From Merismopedia glauca CCAP 1448/3 (GTDB lineage: Bacteria > Cyanobacteriota > Cyanobacteriia > Cyanobacteriales > CCAP-1448): 58,077 nucleotides of DNA. The notes under the pieces were generated by a model that worked only from the letters and a program-made list of their open reading frames with translations, had not been told where the DNA came from and ran no database searches. The stretch lies in assembly GCF_003003775.1 (NCBI RefSeq), contig NZ_PVWJ01000013.1, forward strand, positions 1-58,077, read 5' to 3'. Numbering within the stretch: position 1 is the first letter of the stretch; each line of letters opens with the position of its first letter. Position numbers and translations under genes: made by a program. Shown here piece by piece: positions 46,497-55,234 of this stretch.

Positions 46497-46653
46497 CTAC
46501 GTGTTATATGCTTCAGCGATTTTAGCTTTGCTCAATAACGAACCAGGAGCAGATAGAGTCGAAACTGTATTGACAGATTCAGGTCTTCGAGTAGTTGGTG
46601 ACGATCAAAATATAGCGGGAACTACTGCAAGCAAACAAAGTCAGATGAATTAA
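46489..46653 (+). pseudogene. Decayed PIN-domain toxin (VapC-like)
   Basis: 54-codon ORF reading MSSYVLYASAILALLNNEPG, the VapC opening in which the metal-binding Asp of VLDAS is replaced by Tyr (residue 7). About 30 residues later the PIN fold gives way to unrelated sequence (SGLRVVGDDQNIAGTTASK) and a TAA; a full VapC has about 130 residues. Overlaps the antitoxin by 8 nt. Confidence 0.8.
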
Positions 46654-46667
46654 ACGACTCGATTAAT

Positions 46668-48632
46668 ATGGGCAAAACCATGAATCGTCAACAAGTAAAA
46701 ACTAATTTGGTTGGCGATCGCCAGGATAGGTCTTTCCCAAGACCTTGTATTGTTATTGGCTCTGTGTCTGGCGCGATTGCGCGAGGTGCGATCGCTCTTA
46801 CCATCACCTTGGCTACTGGAAATTTCCTTCCAGCTATAGCTGATGGCTTACCAAATCCATCCCCATCTCCGATCGCTCCCCCACCCAAACCTACAATTAA
46901 GGGTGTTAAAGTCTCTTTAAATGGGAAAATCATCTCTTTACCTTGGCATAGATGGCAAAGCGGTAAAAAATGGCATATTGGGATCGCAGATGTCCCCTTA
47001 ATGCAAAACTTTGGAGTAGAACTGTTAGATACTAGCGATAGCAACTCTCAACCTTGGCGCTGGTTCGGAAAAACTTCCAGTCAAGCTGTTACCAAATTTA
47101 TCAATCCTTACCGCTATCTAGATTTGACTGAATTTGCTCGAATAGCAGACTGGAAATTACAGATCGGCGCAGATACGCTCTATATTATCACCCCTACGGC
47201 AGAAATCCAAGAAATTCAGCTACCACCTGCACCTCAAACCTCAGAATTAGTCCCTAGCTTACCTCAACCTCAAAGATTTACCATATTGTTAGATATACCT
47301 ACCCCCTGGAAAATCTCTCAAGAGAAGGGAGCATCAATTCTCACCATCTGGGGTCATGCGATTCCTGAAGTAGCAGCTAAATTTACGCCTACAGTTCCAT
47401 TTATTGACTCTAATACTCCTAAACCTGTCGAAGATACGGCTCCTACTATTGCTCCCAGCACAGTCCCAACTCCAGCTTTACCCCAATTAACCAAGATAGA
47501 AGATAGAACCCAAATTCGCTTCAACGTCCCTCCAGGATGGCAAACTCAAGTCACTAGCGCTACAAATCCAGATCGGTTAGTCATCGATATTGCACCCGAT
47601 GTCTTTAAATCTAGAAATATTCTCTGGTCGCGGGGAGTCAGTTGGCGACAGCAGTATCTAGGTTTAAAAACCGATAAATTTGCCGTCACTTGGCTGGAAA
47701 TTAATCCTAAACAAGTTCAAATTAGACCAATTTGGAGCAATCCTAATACCCTGGTTGCGACCGCACCTTTAGGCAAAACTGCCGATTTATGGCAAGCGGT
47801 AGCTGCGATTAACGCTGGATTTTTCAACCGCAACCTACTAGTACCATTGGGAGTACTCAGGCGCGATCGCCAATGGTTATCAAGTCCCATCTTAAACCGA
47901 GGCGCGATCGCTTGGAATGACAAAGGTGAATTCAAAATCGCCAAAGCTATTTGGAAAGAAAGCCTCAATCTAACTACAGGGGAAAACTTACCCATAGTTC
48001 AACTCAATAGCGGTTTCATCCAACCAGGTATCTCTCGTTATACCCCAGCTTGGGGAACGACTTATACTCCGATGAGTAATAACGAAACCATTTTGGTAGT
48101 AGAGAATAACCAAGTCGCAAATCAAATTCCTGGAGGATTAGCCAGACAAACTTCGATTCCCATCCCCATCAAAGGTTATCTATTAGTAGCTAGAGGAGAA
48201 TCTAGCATTATTCCCAGTATAGGCAGTCAACTGCGGTTAGATACCCAAATTGTCCCCACTGAATTAAACCGCTATCCCCAAATTATCGGCGCAGGTCCTG
48301 TGTTATTGCAAAACCGCCAGATCGTGCTAGATGGTCTTTCGGAACAGTTTAAAGAGAAATTTACCCAAGAAACAGCAATTCGGAGTGCGATCGCCACTAA
48401 CTCTTCCGGTCAAGTCCTGATCGTCGCCGTCCACAATCGTGCTGGAGGCGCAGGCGCAACTTTAATCGAATTAGCGCAATTACTGCAACAAATGGGGGCT
48501 GTAGACGCTTTAAACCTTGATGGAGGTAGTTCTACCAGTCTGTACCTAGGTGGTCAACTAATTAACCGATCTCCAGCTACAGCCGCTCGCGTGCATAATG
48601 CGATCGGTATATTTGCGCTACCCAATCGTTAA
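46668..48632 (+). CDS. Exported phosphodiester glycosidase (NAGPA domain) protein
   Basis: 654-aa protein. N-terminal hydrophobic signal/anchor (about 30-55), a Pro-rich stretch, two AMIN-like beta regions (about 75-190 and 255-345), then a NAGPA/phosphodiester-glycosidase domain with AAINAGFFNR, WNDKG, ILVVENNQ, GAGPVLL and the C-terminal signature LNLDGGSSTSLYLGGQ. Related proteins are linked to exopolysaccharide and cell-wall assembly. Start ATG at 46668; 46680 (MNRQQV) is an alternative. Confidence 0.88.
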   Translation: MGKTMNRQQVKTNLVGDRQDRSFPRPCIVIGSVSGAIARGAIALTITLATGNFLPAIADGLPNPSPSPIAPPPKPTIKGVKVSLNGKIISLPWHRWQSGKKWHIGIADVPLMQNFGVELLDTSDSNSQPWRWFGKTSSQAVTKFINPYRYLDLTEFARIADWKLQIGADTLYIITPTAEIQEIQLPPAPQTSELVPSLPQPQRFTILLDIPTPWKISQEKGASILTIWGHAIPEVAAKFTPTVPFIDSNTPKPVEDTAPTIAPSTVPTPALPQLTKIEDRTQIRFNVPPGWQTQVTSATNPDRLVIDIAPDVFKSRNILWSRGVSWRQQYLGLKTDKFAVTWLEINPKQVQIRPIWSNPNTLVATAPLGKTADLWQAVAAINAGFFNRNLLVPLGVLRRDRQWLSSPILNRGAIAWNDKGEFKIAKAIWKESLNLTTGENLPIVQLNSGFIQPGISRYTPAWGTTYTPMSNNETILVVENNQVANQIPGGLARQTSIPIPIKGYLLVARGESSIIPSIGSQLRLDTQIVPTELNRYPQIIGAGPVLLQNRQIVLDGLSEQFKEKFTQETAIRSAIATNSSGQVLIVAVHNRAGGAGATLIELAQLLQQMGAVDALNLDGGSSTSLYLGGQLINRSPATAARVHNAIGIFALPNR

Positions 48633-48736
48633 AATTGCCTCAGTTTTAACCGATAGCTACTTTCAATCCCAAACTGTTTTCAGTTAAATTTGGATCGAGT
48701 GTTAAGACATTTGGCATTGCTGATTTGAAGTATGAA

Positions 48737-48760
48737 TTGTTGATTGTTGATTGTTGATTG
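48737..48760. repeat. Heptanucleotide tandem repeat (TTGTTGA)3
   Basis: Three TTGTTGA-type units downstream of the phosphodiester glycosidase gene, ahead of the pseudouridine synthase. Confidence 0.7.
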
Positions 48761-48879
48761 GGTTTTCTTTCGCCCTGATCTCTCACTATTCCTATCTTGG
48801 GGTGTCAACCTAGTTCATACCTTGATTCAGCAACGCCAGACATTTTTGCCAGAAAATTAACTTCAATTTAGCCAAATGA

Positions 48880-49569
48880 ATGCATCGACACATTTTATTT
48901 TATAAACCCTATGGCGTACTGAGTCAATTTACCCCAAATCAAAATGATTCTCAGCAAGAAACTCTGAAAAATTATATCTCTATACCTGATGTGTATGCTG
49001 TTGGTCGCTTAGATGCAGACAGTGAGGGTTTGCTGTTGCTAACTAGCGATGGGAAGTTACAGCACCGCCTCAGCGATCCTAAGTTTGGACACTGGCGCAC
49101 CTATTGGGTACAAGTAGAAAGAATTCCCGACGAACCTGCTTTAGAACAATTGCGTCGGGGAGTAACTATCCAGAAGTATCGGACTTTACCCACCAAAGTT
49201 CAATTATTAGCCGCAGAAACCGATTTACCGCCCCGCACCCCCCCCATACGCTACCGTAAGAATGTGCCTACATCTTGGTTAGAAATGTCTTTAATAGAGG
49301 GGAAAAACCGTCAGGTGAGGCGCATGACTGCGGCTGTGGGATTTCCGACTTTAAGGCTAGTGAGGGTGGCTATAGGCAATCTGAAGCTAGAATCTTTGCA
49401 ACCTGGGGAATGGAGGGAGGTGAGCGATCGGGAATTGAAGCAGTTAATGACACAAAATCGTCGATCGGGGACGAAAGAAGTAGATAATGATCCCTTAGCT
49501 GTCCAAGTTTACACCAGTTTTGCACCAACTTGTGAGCTCAAGGGAACCGATTTGACCCAAAAATATTAG
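48880..49569 (+). CDS. rRNA large-subunit pseudouridine synthase, RluE/RsuA family
   Basis: 229-aa enzyme isomerising uridine in 23S rRNA. Family motifs: [29 protein letters not shown] with the catalytic Asp, KTYWVQV-type YWVQVE, and [23 protein letters not shown]. Most like RluE (23S U2457). No S4 domain, as expected for this branch. The tail after LKQLMTQ is not conserved. Start ATG at 48880. A C-terminal extension runs to within 54 nt of the tRNA-Cys gene on the other strand. Confidence 0.9.
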   Translation: MHRHILFYKPYGVLSQFTPNQNDSQQETLKNYISIPDVYAVGRLDADSEGLLLLTSDGKLQHRLSDPKFGHWRTYWVQVERIPDEPALEQLRRGVTIQKYRTLPTKVQLLAAETDLPPRTPPIRYRKNVPTSWLEMSLIEGKNRQVRRMTAAVGFPTLRLVRVAIGNLKLESLQPGEWREVSDRELKQLMTQNRRSGTKEVDNDPLAVQVYTSFAPTCELKGTDLTQKY

Positions 49570-49622
49570 GGAGGTTTTGAAATAAGACCTGCTAGAATGC
49601 TTTCTAGAGTTTGAATTGTTGA

Positions 49623-49694
49623 AGGCGGCACCCAGATTCGAACTGGGGGATAAAGGTTTTGCAGACCTGTGCCTTACCACTTGGCTATGCCGCC
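49623..49694 (-). tRNA. tRNA-Cys (GCA)
   Basis: 72 nt on the minus strand. Acceptor arms GGCGGCA / TGCCGCC (7 bp), discriminator U73 (the identity base for cysteine tRNA), anticodon loop CUGCAAA with GCA anticodon, T-arm CCCAG-TTCGAAT-CTGGG. CCA is not encoded. The upper anticodon stem has one C-U mismatch, which is unremarkable. Confidence 0.97.
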
Positions 49695-49743
49695 GTTTGT
49701 ATAGCTTTGTGATTATAGCGAATTTTTTTGATCGGCGCTAGGT

Positions 49744-50256
49744 TTGAGGGAAAAAAGTTTGAGCTTAAATCAGTCGTGGAAAAGCCTCAACGAAGAAGCA
49801 TACCTCCATCATTGTTCTTGGATGCAAGAAGCTCTATGTTTAGCTCAGACGGCGGGTGAAGCGGGGGAAATACCTGTAGGTGCAGTGATTATTGATGAGC
49901 GGGGAGAGGCGATCGCTACTGGGGAAAATCGCCGCCAACGAGACTGCGATCCTACTGCTCACGCGGAAATTATCGCGTTGCGAAATGCTGGTCAAGTTTT
50001 GGGAAGTTGGTATCTCAACAAATGCACTCTATATGTCACCCTAGAGCCTTGTCCCATGTGTGCTGGAGCGATTATTCAATCGCGCCTGGGATTGTTGGTC
50101 TACGGAGCTAATGAACCCAAAAGCGGAGCGATTCGGACAGTCCTCAACCTTCCAGACAGTGCTGCTTCTAATCACCGACTAGAAGTAATTAGCGGAATTT
50201 TGGAATCTGCTTGTCAAACCCAGTTACAAACTTGGTTTGCCAATCGCCGTTCGTGA
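49744..50256 (+). CDS. tadA: tRNA-specific adenosine deaminase
   Basis: 170-aa zinc deaminase making inosine at wobble position 34 of tRNA-Arg(ACG). Motifs: HAE (HAEIIALRNA) and PCPMCAGAI provide zinc ligands and the catalytic Glu. The start is uncertain: TTG at 49744 is used, a TTG at 49759 is possible, and only from MQEALCLAQ (ATG) is conservation strong. Essential in most bacteria. 49 nt downstream of the tRNA-Cys gene on the opposite strand. Confidence 0.93.
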   Translation: MREKSLSLNQSWKSLNEEAYLHHCSWMQEALCLAQTAGEAGEIPVGAVIIDERGEAIATGENRRQRDCDPTAHAEIIALRNAGQVLGSWYLNKCTLYVTLEPCPMCAGAIIQSRLGLLVYGANEPKSGAIRTVLNLPDSAASNHRLEVISGILESACQTQLQTWFANRRS

Positions 50257-50304
50257 CACAATTTCAATCTATTAAGCTACTGAGCCTGTAAAAATTGTAT
50301 ATTT

Positions 50305-50325
50305 ACTCCTGACTCCTGACTCCTG
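50305..50325. repeat. Heptanucleotide tandem repeat (ACTCCTG)3
   Basis: Three ACTCCTG units leading straight into the 29-bp palindrome at 50325. Confidence 0.75.
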
Positions 50326-50353
50326 TAGAGACGTAGCACTGCTACGTCTCTAC
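50325..50353. repeat. Perfect 29-bp palindrome, copy 1
   Basis: 14-bp arms GTAGAGACGTAGCA / TGCTACGTCTCTAC with a single C in the middle. Overlaps the last codons and stop of the SRPBCC gene. An identical copy lies at 50931-50959. Confidence 0.9.
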
Positions 50354-50803
50354 GTCTGACTCTTTGGCTTTAGCTAACAGAGCATAGTCTCTAAATCGGT
50401 TTAAATCGGCTTGAATGGTTGATTCGACAATCCGTCCTAAGAACAGATTATCCATGATTTGACCGAGGATACCAGGAATAGCATAACTAACCGTCAGTTT
50501 GACAATACTGCTAGTGTGGCGATCGTAGAATCTAATTGCTCCTCGATTGGGTAAACCGTCTACAGATTCCCATTGAATAATTTGATGGGGAATGATTTTG
50601 ACAATTCTGGACAGCCAACTGAATTCAAATGCTCCTGATGCGAGTTTCCATCGGGATAATTCGGGGTTTTCTGGAAGAATTTGGACTGATTTAATCCATT
50701 TCATCCACATCGGCATTTGTTCTAAGTCAGACCACAGACTCCAAACAAAGTCTATCGGGACTTCAACTTCTACTTGGACGGTATGTTCTAGCCAATCAGA
50801 CAT
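50342..50803 (-). CDS. SRPBCC (START-like) domain protein beside crtQ
   Basis: 153-aa protein with a SRPBCC ligand-binding fold: VEVEVPIDFVWSLWSDLEQMPMWMKWIKSV, and ILGQIMDNLFLGRIVESTIQADL. The homologue sits next to zeta-carotene desaturase in Synechocystis (slr0941 beside slr0940), so a role in carotenoid or lipid handling is likely but unproven. Downstream of crtQ on the same strand with a 144-nt gap. The C-terminal SDVET and TAG are read from the 29-bp palindrome. Confidence 0.85.
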   Translation of the reverse strand: MSDWLEHTVQVEVEVPIDFVWSLWSDLEQMPMWMKWIKSVQILPENPELSRWKLASGAFEFSWLSRIVKIIPHQIIQWESVDGLPNRGAIRFYDRHTSSIVKLTVSYAIPGILGQIMDNLFLGRIVESTIQADLNRFRDYALLAKAKESDVET

Positions 50804-50930
50804 TATGATTTAGCGTTGAGTTTAATGTATTGTGAGACGCGATCGCATAGTTGCCGCGAATGCGACACTGCCCGCTTTTATACCAGGGTAGTCGAAAAAT
50901 AAATAAGCTACTAGCAGTGCTACATCTACT

Positions 50931-50959
50931 GTAGAGACGTAGCACTGCTACGTCTCTAC
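50931..50959. repeat. Perfect 29-bp palindrome, copy 2
   Basis: Identical to 50325-50353; overlaps the 3' end of crtQ. A half-copy (CTAGCAGTGCTACATCTACT) is adjacent at 50911-50930. Confidence 0.9.
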
Positions 50960-52426
50960 GAATGACTTCTGACTTCGCTCAATAGTTTCGAGTTTTTCTC
51001 GTACTTCCAAGATAGCTTGAGCCGCTTGTTTTCCAGATCGGGTAGCTCCCTCCATACTATCGATATAATCTTGTTGGGTATAGCTACCAGCTAGGAAAAA
51101 GTTGTCAATGGGGGTTTTTTGATCTGGACGATATTTATCCATTCCTGGTGCTTCCCGATACAGAGATTGAGCCAATTTGACGACACTGTACCAAGTCATA
51201 TTCAAGTTGCGGGAAGATGGGAATAGCTGATGGACTTGTTTGAGAACGTGTTGGGCGATCGCTTCGTTGTTTTCTTTGATAAATGGGTCGCCTGGAGTCA
51301 ATACTAGTTGTAATAAAGATCCTTCCCCGTCTTTATAATAATTGCTAGGGCTAGTTAATGCTAGGTCGGCAAAACACGAGAAATCTGCATCCGCCGTATA
51401 TAGCAAATTATCAATCCCCGTCGCTTTTTTACCTTTCATGGCTTCGGGATTTTGCAGTTCTGTTACCCAGCCATCAAATCTTAGCTGGACTGTAGCTACC
51501 GGAACAGTATCTAGTTTATATATATTGTCGAACTGCGACCATTTGCGCCAATCTGCTGGGATGATTCGCTGAATTCCAGGAACATCGCCCGCAAAAACGT
51601 AAGCATCAGCAGTGACGATTTCTTCAGATTCACCTTTAGCTATGGCTAATCCAGTTACTTTAGTCTTGCTACCTTCACCAGTGTAGAGAATTTCTCTCAC
51701 GCGCCTGCGAGTATGAATTTTAGTTCCTCTCGCTTCCAAGTATTTTACAATCGGTTTGTGTAGGTATTCATCGGGGGAACCTTCTAACATCCGCAAGACA
51801 GAAGCTTCTGTTCTAGTAGCAAACATGAGAAAAATAGTCAGCATACAGCGAGCAGAGATGTTTTCCGTGTCGATGAATCCCAATGCATAGGCGATCGGGT
51901 TCCACATCCGTTTTAAGCTACCTTGCGAACCCCCATGACTGCGAAACCAATCGGCAAAACTTATTTTATCTAGTTCGCGAATCGTACTCATCGCACCGTC
52001 AAAGTCTATCAAACCGCGAACGATGGGACTAGTACCTAAAGCAAGAGCATTTTGAGCTTTGTCTAGCGTCGATAGCTGAGAAGTTGTAAAAAACGCCTTC
52101 AATCCGTTAAATGGCGCACCAGTCAAAAATCTGAAATCTAAAGCCCCTATTTTAGCGCCTTCGTTAATAAATGTATGAATGTGTTCTTTGAGTAGGAAGT
52201 GGGACATACCCCCAACCTTCTCCATTAACTTAAATAATTGGTAGTAGTTGCCGAAAAATACGTGCAAACCCATCTCTACGTGGTTACCATCTGCATCTAC
52301 CCAGCTACCAACTTTACCCCCAACAAAGGGACGAGATTCAAATATTTCGACTTCGCAACCTGCATCTACTAAATCTACCGCAGTTGCCATTCCAGCAAGT
52401 CCTGCACCTACAATTGCAACGCGCAT
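50948..52426 (-). CDS. crtQ: Zeta-carotene desaturase
   Basis: 492-aa FAD enzyme converting zeta-carotene to prolycopene on the way to carotenes. N-terminal Rossmann signature [40 protein letters not shown] (written in part), CrtQ/Zds hallmarks [23 protein letters not shown] and [27 protein letters not shown] (FAD-binding C-terminus). Start ATG at 52426. The C-terminal VET and TAG come from the 29-bp palindrome, so the last residues differ from relatives. Confidence 0.96.
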   Translation of the reverse strand: MRVAIVGAGLAGMATAVDLVDAGCEVEIFESRPFVGGKVGSWVDADGNHVEMGLHVFFGNYYQLFKLMEKVGGMSHFLLKEHIHTFINEGAKIGALDFRFLTGAPFNGLKAFFTTSQLSTLDKAQNALALGTSPIVRGLIDFDGAMSTIRELDKISFADWFRSHGGSQGSLKRMWNPIAYALGFIDTENISARCMLTIFLMFATRTEASVLRMLEGSPDEYLHKPIVKYLEARGTKIHTRRRVREILYTGEGSKTKVTGLAIAKGESEEIVTADAYVFAGDVPGIQRIIPADWRKWSQFDNIYKLDTVPVATVQLRFDGWVTELQNPEAMKGKKATGIDNLLYTADADFSCFADLALTSPSNYYKDGEGSLLQLVLTPGDPFIKENNEAIAQHVLKQVHQLFPSSRNLNMTWYSVVKLAQSLYREAPGMDKYRPDQKTPIDNFFLAGSYTQQDYIDSMEGATRSGKQAAQAILEVREKLETIERSQKSFVET

Positions 52427-52595
52427 CTAGTCAGTCCTTCTCAGTTTTCTGCCTTATCGTGTTAACAATTGTAACTTCAAGGTGACTGGATGTGAAGAGA
52501 TTTGGGGTTCAGGGGCGATCGCGGCTCAACCGACACTCACTCATGCACGCTCCCATCTGGCATAATAGCACCAGTGAGCTTCGCATTATTTAAAT

Positions 52596-52859
52596 TCATG
52601 GCTCGTATGCTTCGCTACGATGGGCGATCGCCACTACAAATACCTGCACTAGTGTATGCTCTATCGAATAAATAACCCTATAGTCTCCTATTCGATAACG
52701 ATAGTAACCTGCAAAATCTCCTTTCAAGGCTTTAATATTCGGGTGCATCTGAGGATTTTGTTCTAGCTGCTCCAAACATCGGGAAATCTTCTTGGCTAAA
52801 GCTTTGTCAGCATTGGCATAAACCATTTGAGCATCAGGGTGAAGAAGAACTTCATACAT
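52596..52859 (-). CDS. RelE/ParE-family toxin
   Basis: 87-aa toxin. Pattern YEVLLHPDAQMVYANADKALAKKISRCLEQLEQNP...LKGDFAGYYRYRIGDYRVIYSIE..VFVVAIAHRSEAY is the RelE/ParE beta-fold; LKGDFAGYYR and RIGDYRVIY are hallmark. Overlaps the upstream antitoxin by 8 nt. Likely an mRNA interferase or gyrase inhibitor. Confidence 0.88.
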   Translation of the reverse strand: MYEVLLHPDAQMVYANADKALAKKISRCLEQLEQNPQMHPNIKALKGDFAGYYRYRIGDYRVIYSIEHTLVQVFVVAIAHRSEAYEP

Positions 52860-53130
52860 TAGAGCGAATGTTTCTCCAGCTTGTGTAATGAGTTTTAGGA
52901 GTTACTTGATTTTGCTGAACTCGCTCTAGCAATCCAGGAATTGCCAAAAGTTCTTGGGTTGCAGCTTCGCTTTCAGCATTTGCCAAATAAGCTGCAAAAT
53001 CAGCTAGTACCTGTAATCGCTCTAGTGATAGTTGTTTAAGTGATTCATTAAGCTGGTGCTGTAACTCCATCACAGATCCCAAAATCGCTGACTCCTTATC
53101 TTCCATTGCCGAGTTATCTGTACTATTCAT
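52852..53130 (-). CDS. Antitoxin partner of the RelE-type toxin
   Basis: 92-aa protein. Helical, acidic N-terminus; LERLQVLADFAAYLANAESEAATQELLAIPGLL is the body. No classical DNA-binding motif is obvious, but gene order (antitoxin first, 8-nt overlap with the toxin start) and size fit. Start ATG at 53130. Confidence 0.72.
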   Translation of the reverse strand: MNSTDNSAMEDKESAILGSVMELQHQLNESLKQLSLERLQVLADFAAYLANAESEAATQELLAIPGLLERVQQNQVTPKTHYTSWRNIRSNV

Positions 53131-53290
53131 CGCTTGCTTCGGAATTTTAAGGTTTATTATCTATTGTAAGCCCACAAACTGGCGGGGTGACAAACAGAAG
53201 CGATCTAGAGTTGAGAGGTCAGAAAATATAGGTAGACACAAAGGAATTTTTAGGACAAACTAGATGGTTGCAGAAAATTTCTAGAATTAT

Positions 53291-54151
53291 ATGACAGATA
53301 TTCTTCAAGCGATCGCCACATTAGTCAATCGTCCCATCCCAAATTTACTAGATTACTATCGAAGTAAAAGTCAAAACAGAATTAATGCTGTAGGTGATGC
53401 CTTAGAAGAGTACATCAAAGATATTTTTGCTGATACTATAGATGAAACTAATCTAGATCTAAAAAACAATAAATACAACCAAGTATTTTCATGGCAAGGT
53501 AGTCAAAATAATCCTCCAGATTTAATCATCCGCAATGGTGATGCATTGGAAGTTAAAAAAATAGGAACAATTGGCTCTCAAATAGCTTTAAATAGTTTTT
53601 TTCCTAAAGCAAAGCTCTTCTCCAACGATCTGATGATATCTTCTGATTGTCGTAATTGTGAAACTTGGACAGCAAAAGACTTAGTATATGCGATTGGCGT
53701 TACTAGTCATCAAAAACTCAATTTACTTTGGTTGATATATGGTGATTGCTATGCAGCTAGCCAGGAGTATTACACCAGAATTAAAAATACAATTGCTACT
53801 GGTATTAGTGCAATTGACGATGTAAATTTTTCTCAAACCAAAGAGTTAGGCCGAGTGAATAAAGTAGATCCATTAGAAATAACTTATCTAAGAATTAGAG
53901 GAATGTGGGGCATACAAAATCCTTTATCTGCCTACAATTATTTAAACTTATACGATGCTAATGCTACTTTTCAACTTATTGCGATCGTGAAAGAAACTAA
54001 ATACTTATCCTTTCCAACTGTAAGTAGAAATACATTAGAGGCTTTGGTTAGCTGCGATCGCGAACTAATTATAAATATTCAAAATATCAAGTCACCTGAT
54101 AATCCAAAGCAGATAATATCTGCTAAAATTATTAACTATAAAATGAGATAA
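53291..54151 (+). CDS. NgoPII-family type II restriction endonuclease
   Basis: 286-aa nuclease of the NgoPII family (family members cut GGCC). N-terminal ILQAIATLVNRP, GDALEEYIKDIF and the PD-(D/E)XK-like catalytic stretch PPDLIIRNGDALEVKKIG are present. Two HIP1 sites lie in the gene. Followed without gap by the cytosine methyltransferase (TAA then ATG), the classic R-M order. The specificity of this member must be tested. Confidence 0.85.
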   Translation: MTDILQAIATLVNRPIPNLLDYYRSKSQNRINAVGDALEEYIKDIFADTIDETNLDLKNNKYNQVFSWQGSQNNPPDLIIRNGDALEVKKIGTIGSQIALNSFFPKAKLFSNDLMISSDCRNCETWTAKDLVYAIGVTSHQKLNLLWLIYGDCYAASQEYYTRIKNTIATGISAIDDVNFSQTKELGRVNKVDPLEITYLRIRGMWGIQNPLSAYNYLNLYDANATFQLIAIVKETKYLSFPTVSRNTLEALVSCDRELIINIQNIKSPDNPKQIISAKIINYKMR

Positions 54152-55213
54152 ATGATTGAAAAGATGGATATTATCTCTTTATTTTCAGGCTGTGGAGGAT
54201 TAGATTTAGGCTTTTCCCAAGCAAACTTTAATATTATCTGGGCAAGCGAATATGATAAATCTATCTGGGATACTTATGAATTAAATCATCCTAAAACTTT
54301 TTTAGACCGCAGAGATATTAGAGAGATTAATTCTTGGGAGATCCCAAAGTGTTTAGGAATAATTGGCGGCCCACCTTGTCAAAGTTGGAGTGAAGCAGGT
54401 GCTGGTCGTGGAATTAATGACGATCGCGGTCAATTATTTTATGACTATATCAGAATTGTTGAAGATAAACAGCCTCTTTTCTTTTTAGCTGAAAATGTTA
54501 GCGGCATTTTAGCTCAAAAACATATAAAAGCTTTTACTAATATCTTGAATCAATTTAGACATATTGGTTATGAAGTTTCTTATCAACTTCTAAATGTTAA
54601 TGATTTTGGTGTTCCGCAAGATAGACAAAGAGTAATTATTGTTGGTTATCATCATAAACTGGGTGGTATTTTTGATTTTCCTAAACCTGTTCAATCTGGT
54701 TTAACGATAGAAGATGCTATCTACGATTTAAGGCTAATAGAACCAGTTAAAATAAAAGACAAGGTAACTGAATATCACCGATTAATTTCAAATCATGAAT
54801 ATTTAGACACAAGCTTTTCCAGTATTTATATGTCAAGAAACAGAGTGAGAAGTTGGAATGAGCCATCTTTTACTATTCAAGCAGGAGGAAGGCACGCTCC
54901 TTTACATCCTCAAGCTAATAAAATGATTTTTGTGGAAAAAGATCGAAGAATTTTCGATCCTAATTCTCCTAAGCCGTACCGTAGATTATCTGTTAGAGAA
55001 TGTGCCAGAATACAGACATTTCCAGATGATTTTGTTTTTACATATAATCATATAAATAATGGCTATAAAATGATAGGAAACGCTGTGCCTGTTAATTTTG
55101 CTTATATTCTAGCCAGTAAAATTTTTCTAGATATCCAAGAATATTTAACTACTCTTGAATTAGATAGCAAGAAATGGGTAGCTGTGCCAAAGCAAAGTGC
55201 ATATCATGTTTAA
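54152..55213 (+). CDS. DNA (cytosine-5-)-methyltransferase of the R-M system
   Basis: 353-aa enzyme methylating C5 of cytosine. Motif I SLFSGCGGLDLGF, motif IV GGPPCQSWS with catalytic C76, motif VI ENV in LAENVSG, motif VIII RQRVIIVG, and RLSVRECARIQTFP with GNAVPV (motifs IX-X). All motifs are intact, so the host DNA should be protected. A later start (MDIISLF, residue 5) is possible. Cotranscribed with the nuclease. Confidence 0.93.
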   Translation: MIEKMDIISLFSGCGGLDLGFSQANFNIIWASEYDKSIWDTYELNHPKTFLDRRDIREINSWEIPKCLGIIGGPPCQSWSEAGAGRGINDDRGQLFYDYIRIVEDKQPLFFLAENVSGILAQKHIKAFTNILNQFRHIGYEVSYQLLNVNDFGVPQDRQRVIIVGYHHKLGGIFDFPKPVQSGLTIEDAIYDLRLIEPVKIKDKVTEYHRLISNHEYLDTSFSSIYMSRNRVRSWNEPSFTIQAGGRHAPLHPQANKMIFVEKDRRIFDPNSPKPYRRLSVRECARIQTFPDDFVFTYNHINNGYKMIGNAVPVNFAYILASKIFLDIQEYLTTLELDSKKWVAVPKQSAYHV

Positions 55214-55234
55214 CCAGATGCACTAAAACGGCTC

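Noticed and set aside
52438-52595. Additional small gene between the toxin and crtQ
   Set aside because: No open frame with a start and coding character; the region probably carries the crtQ promoter.
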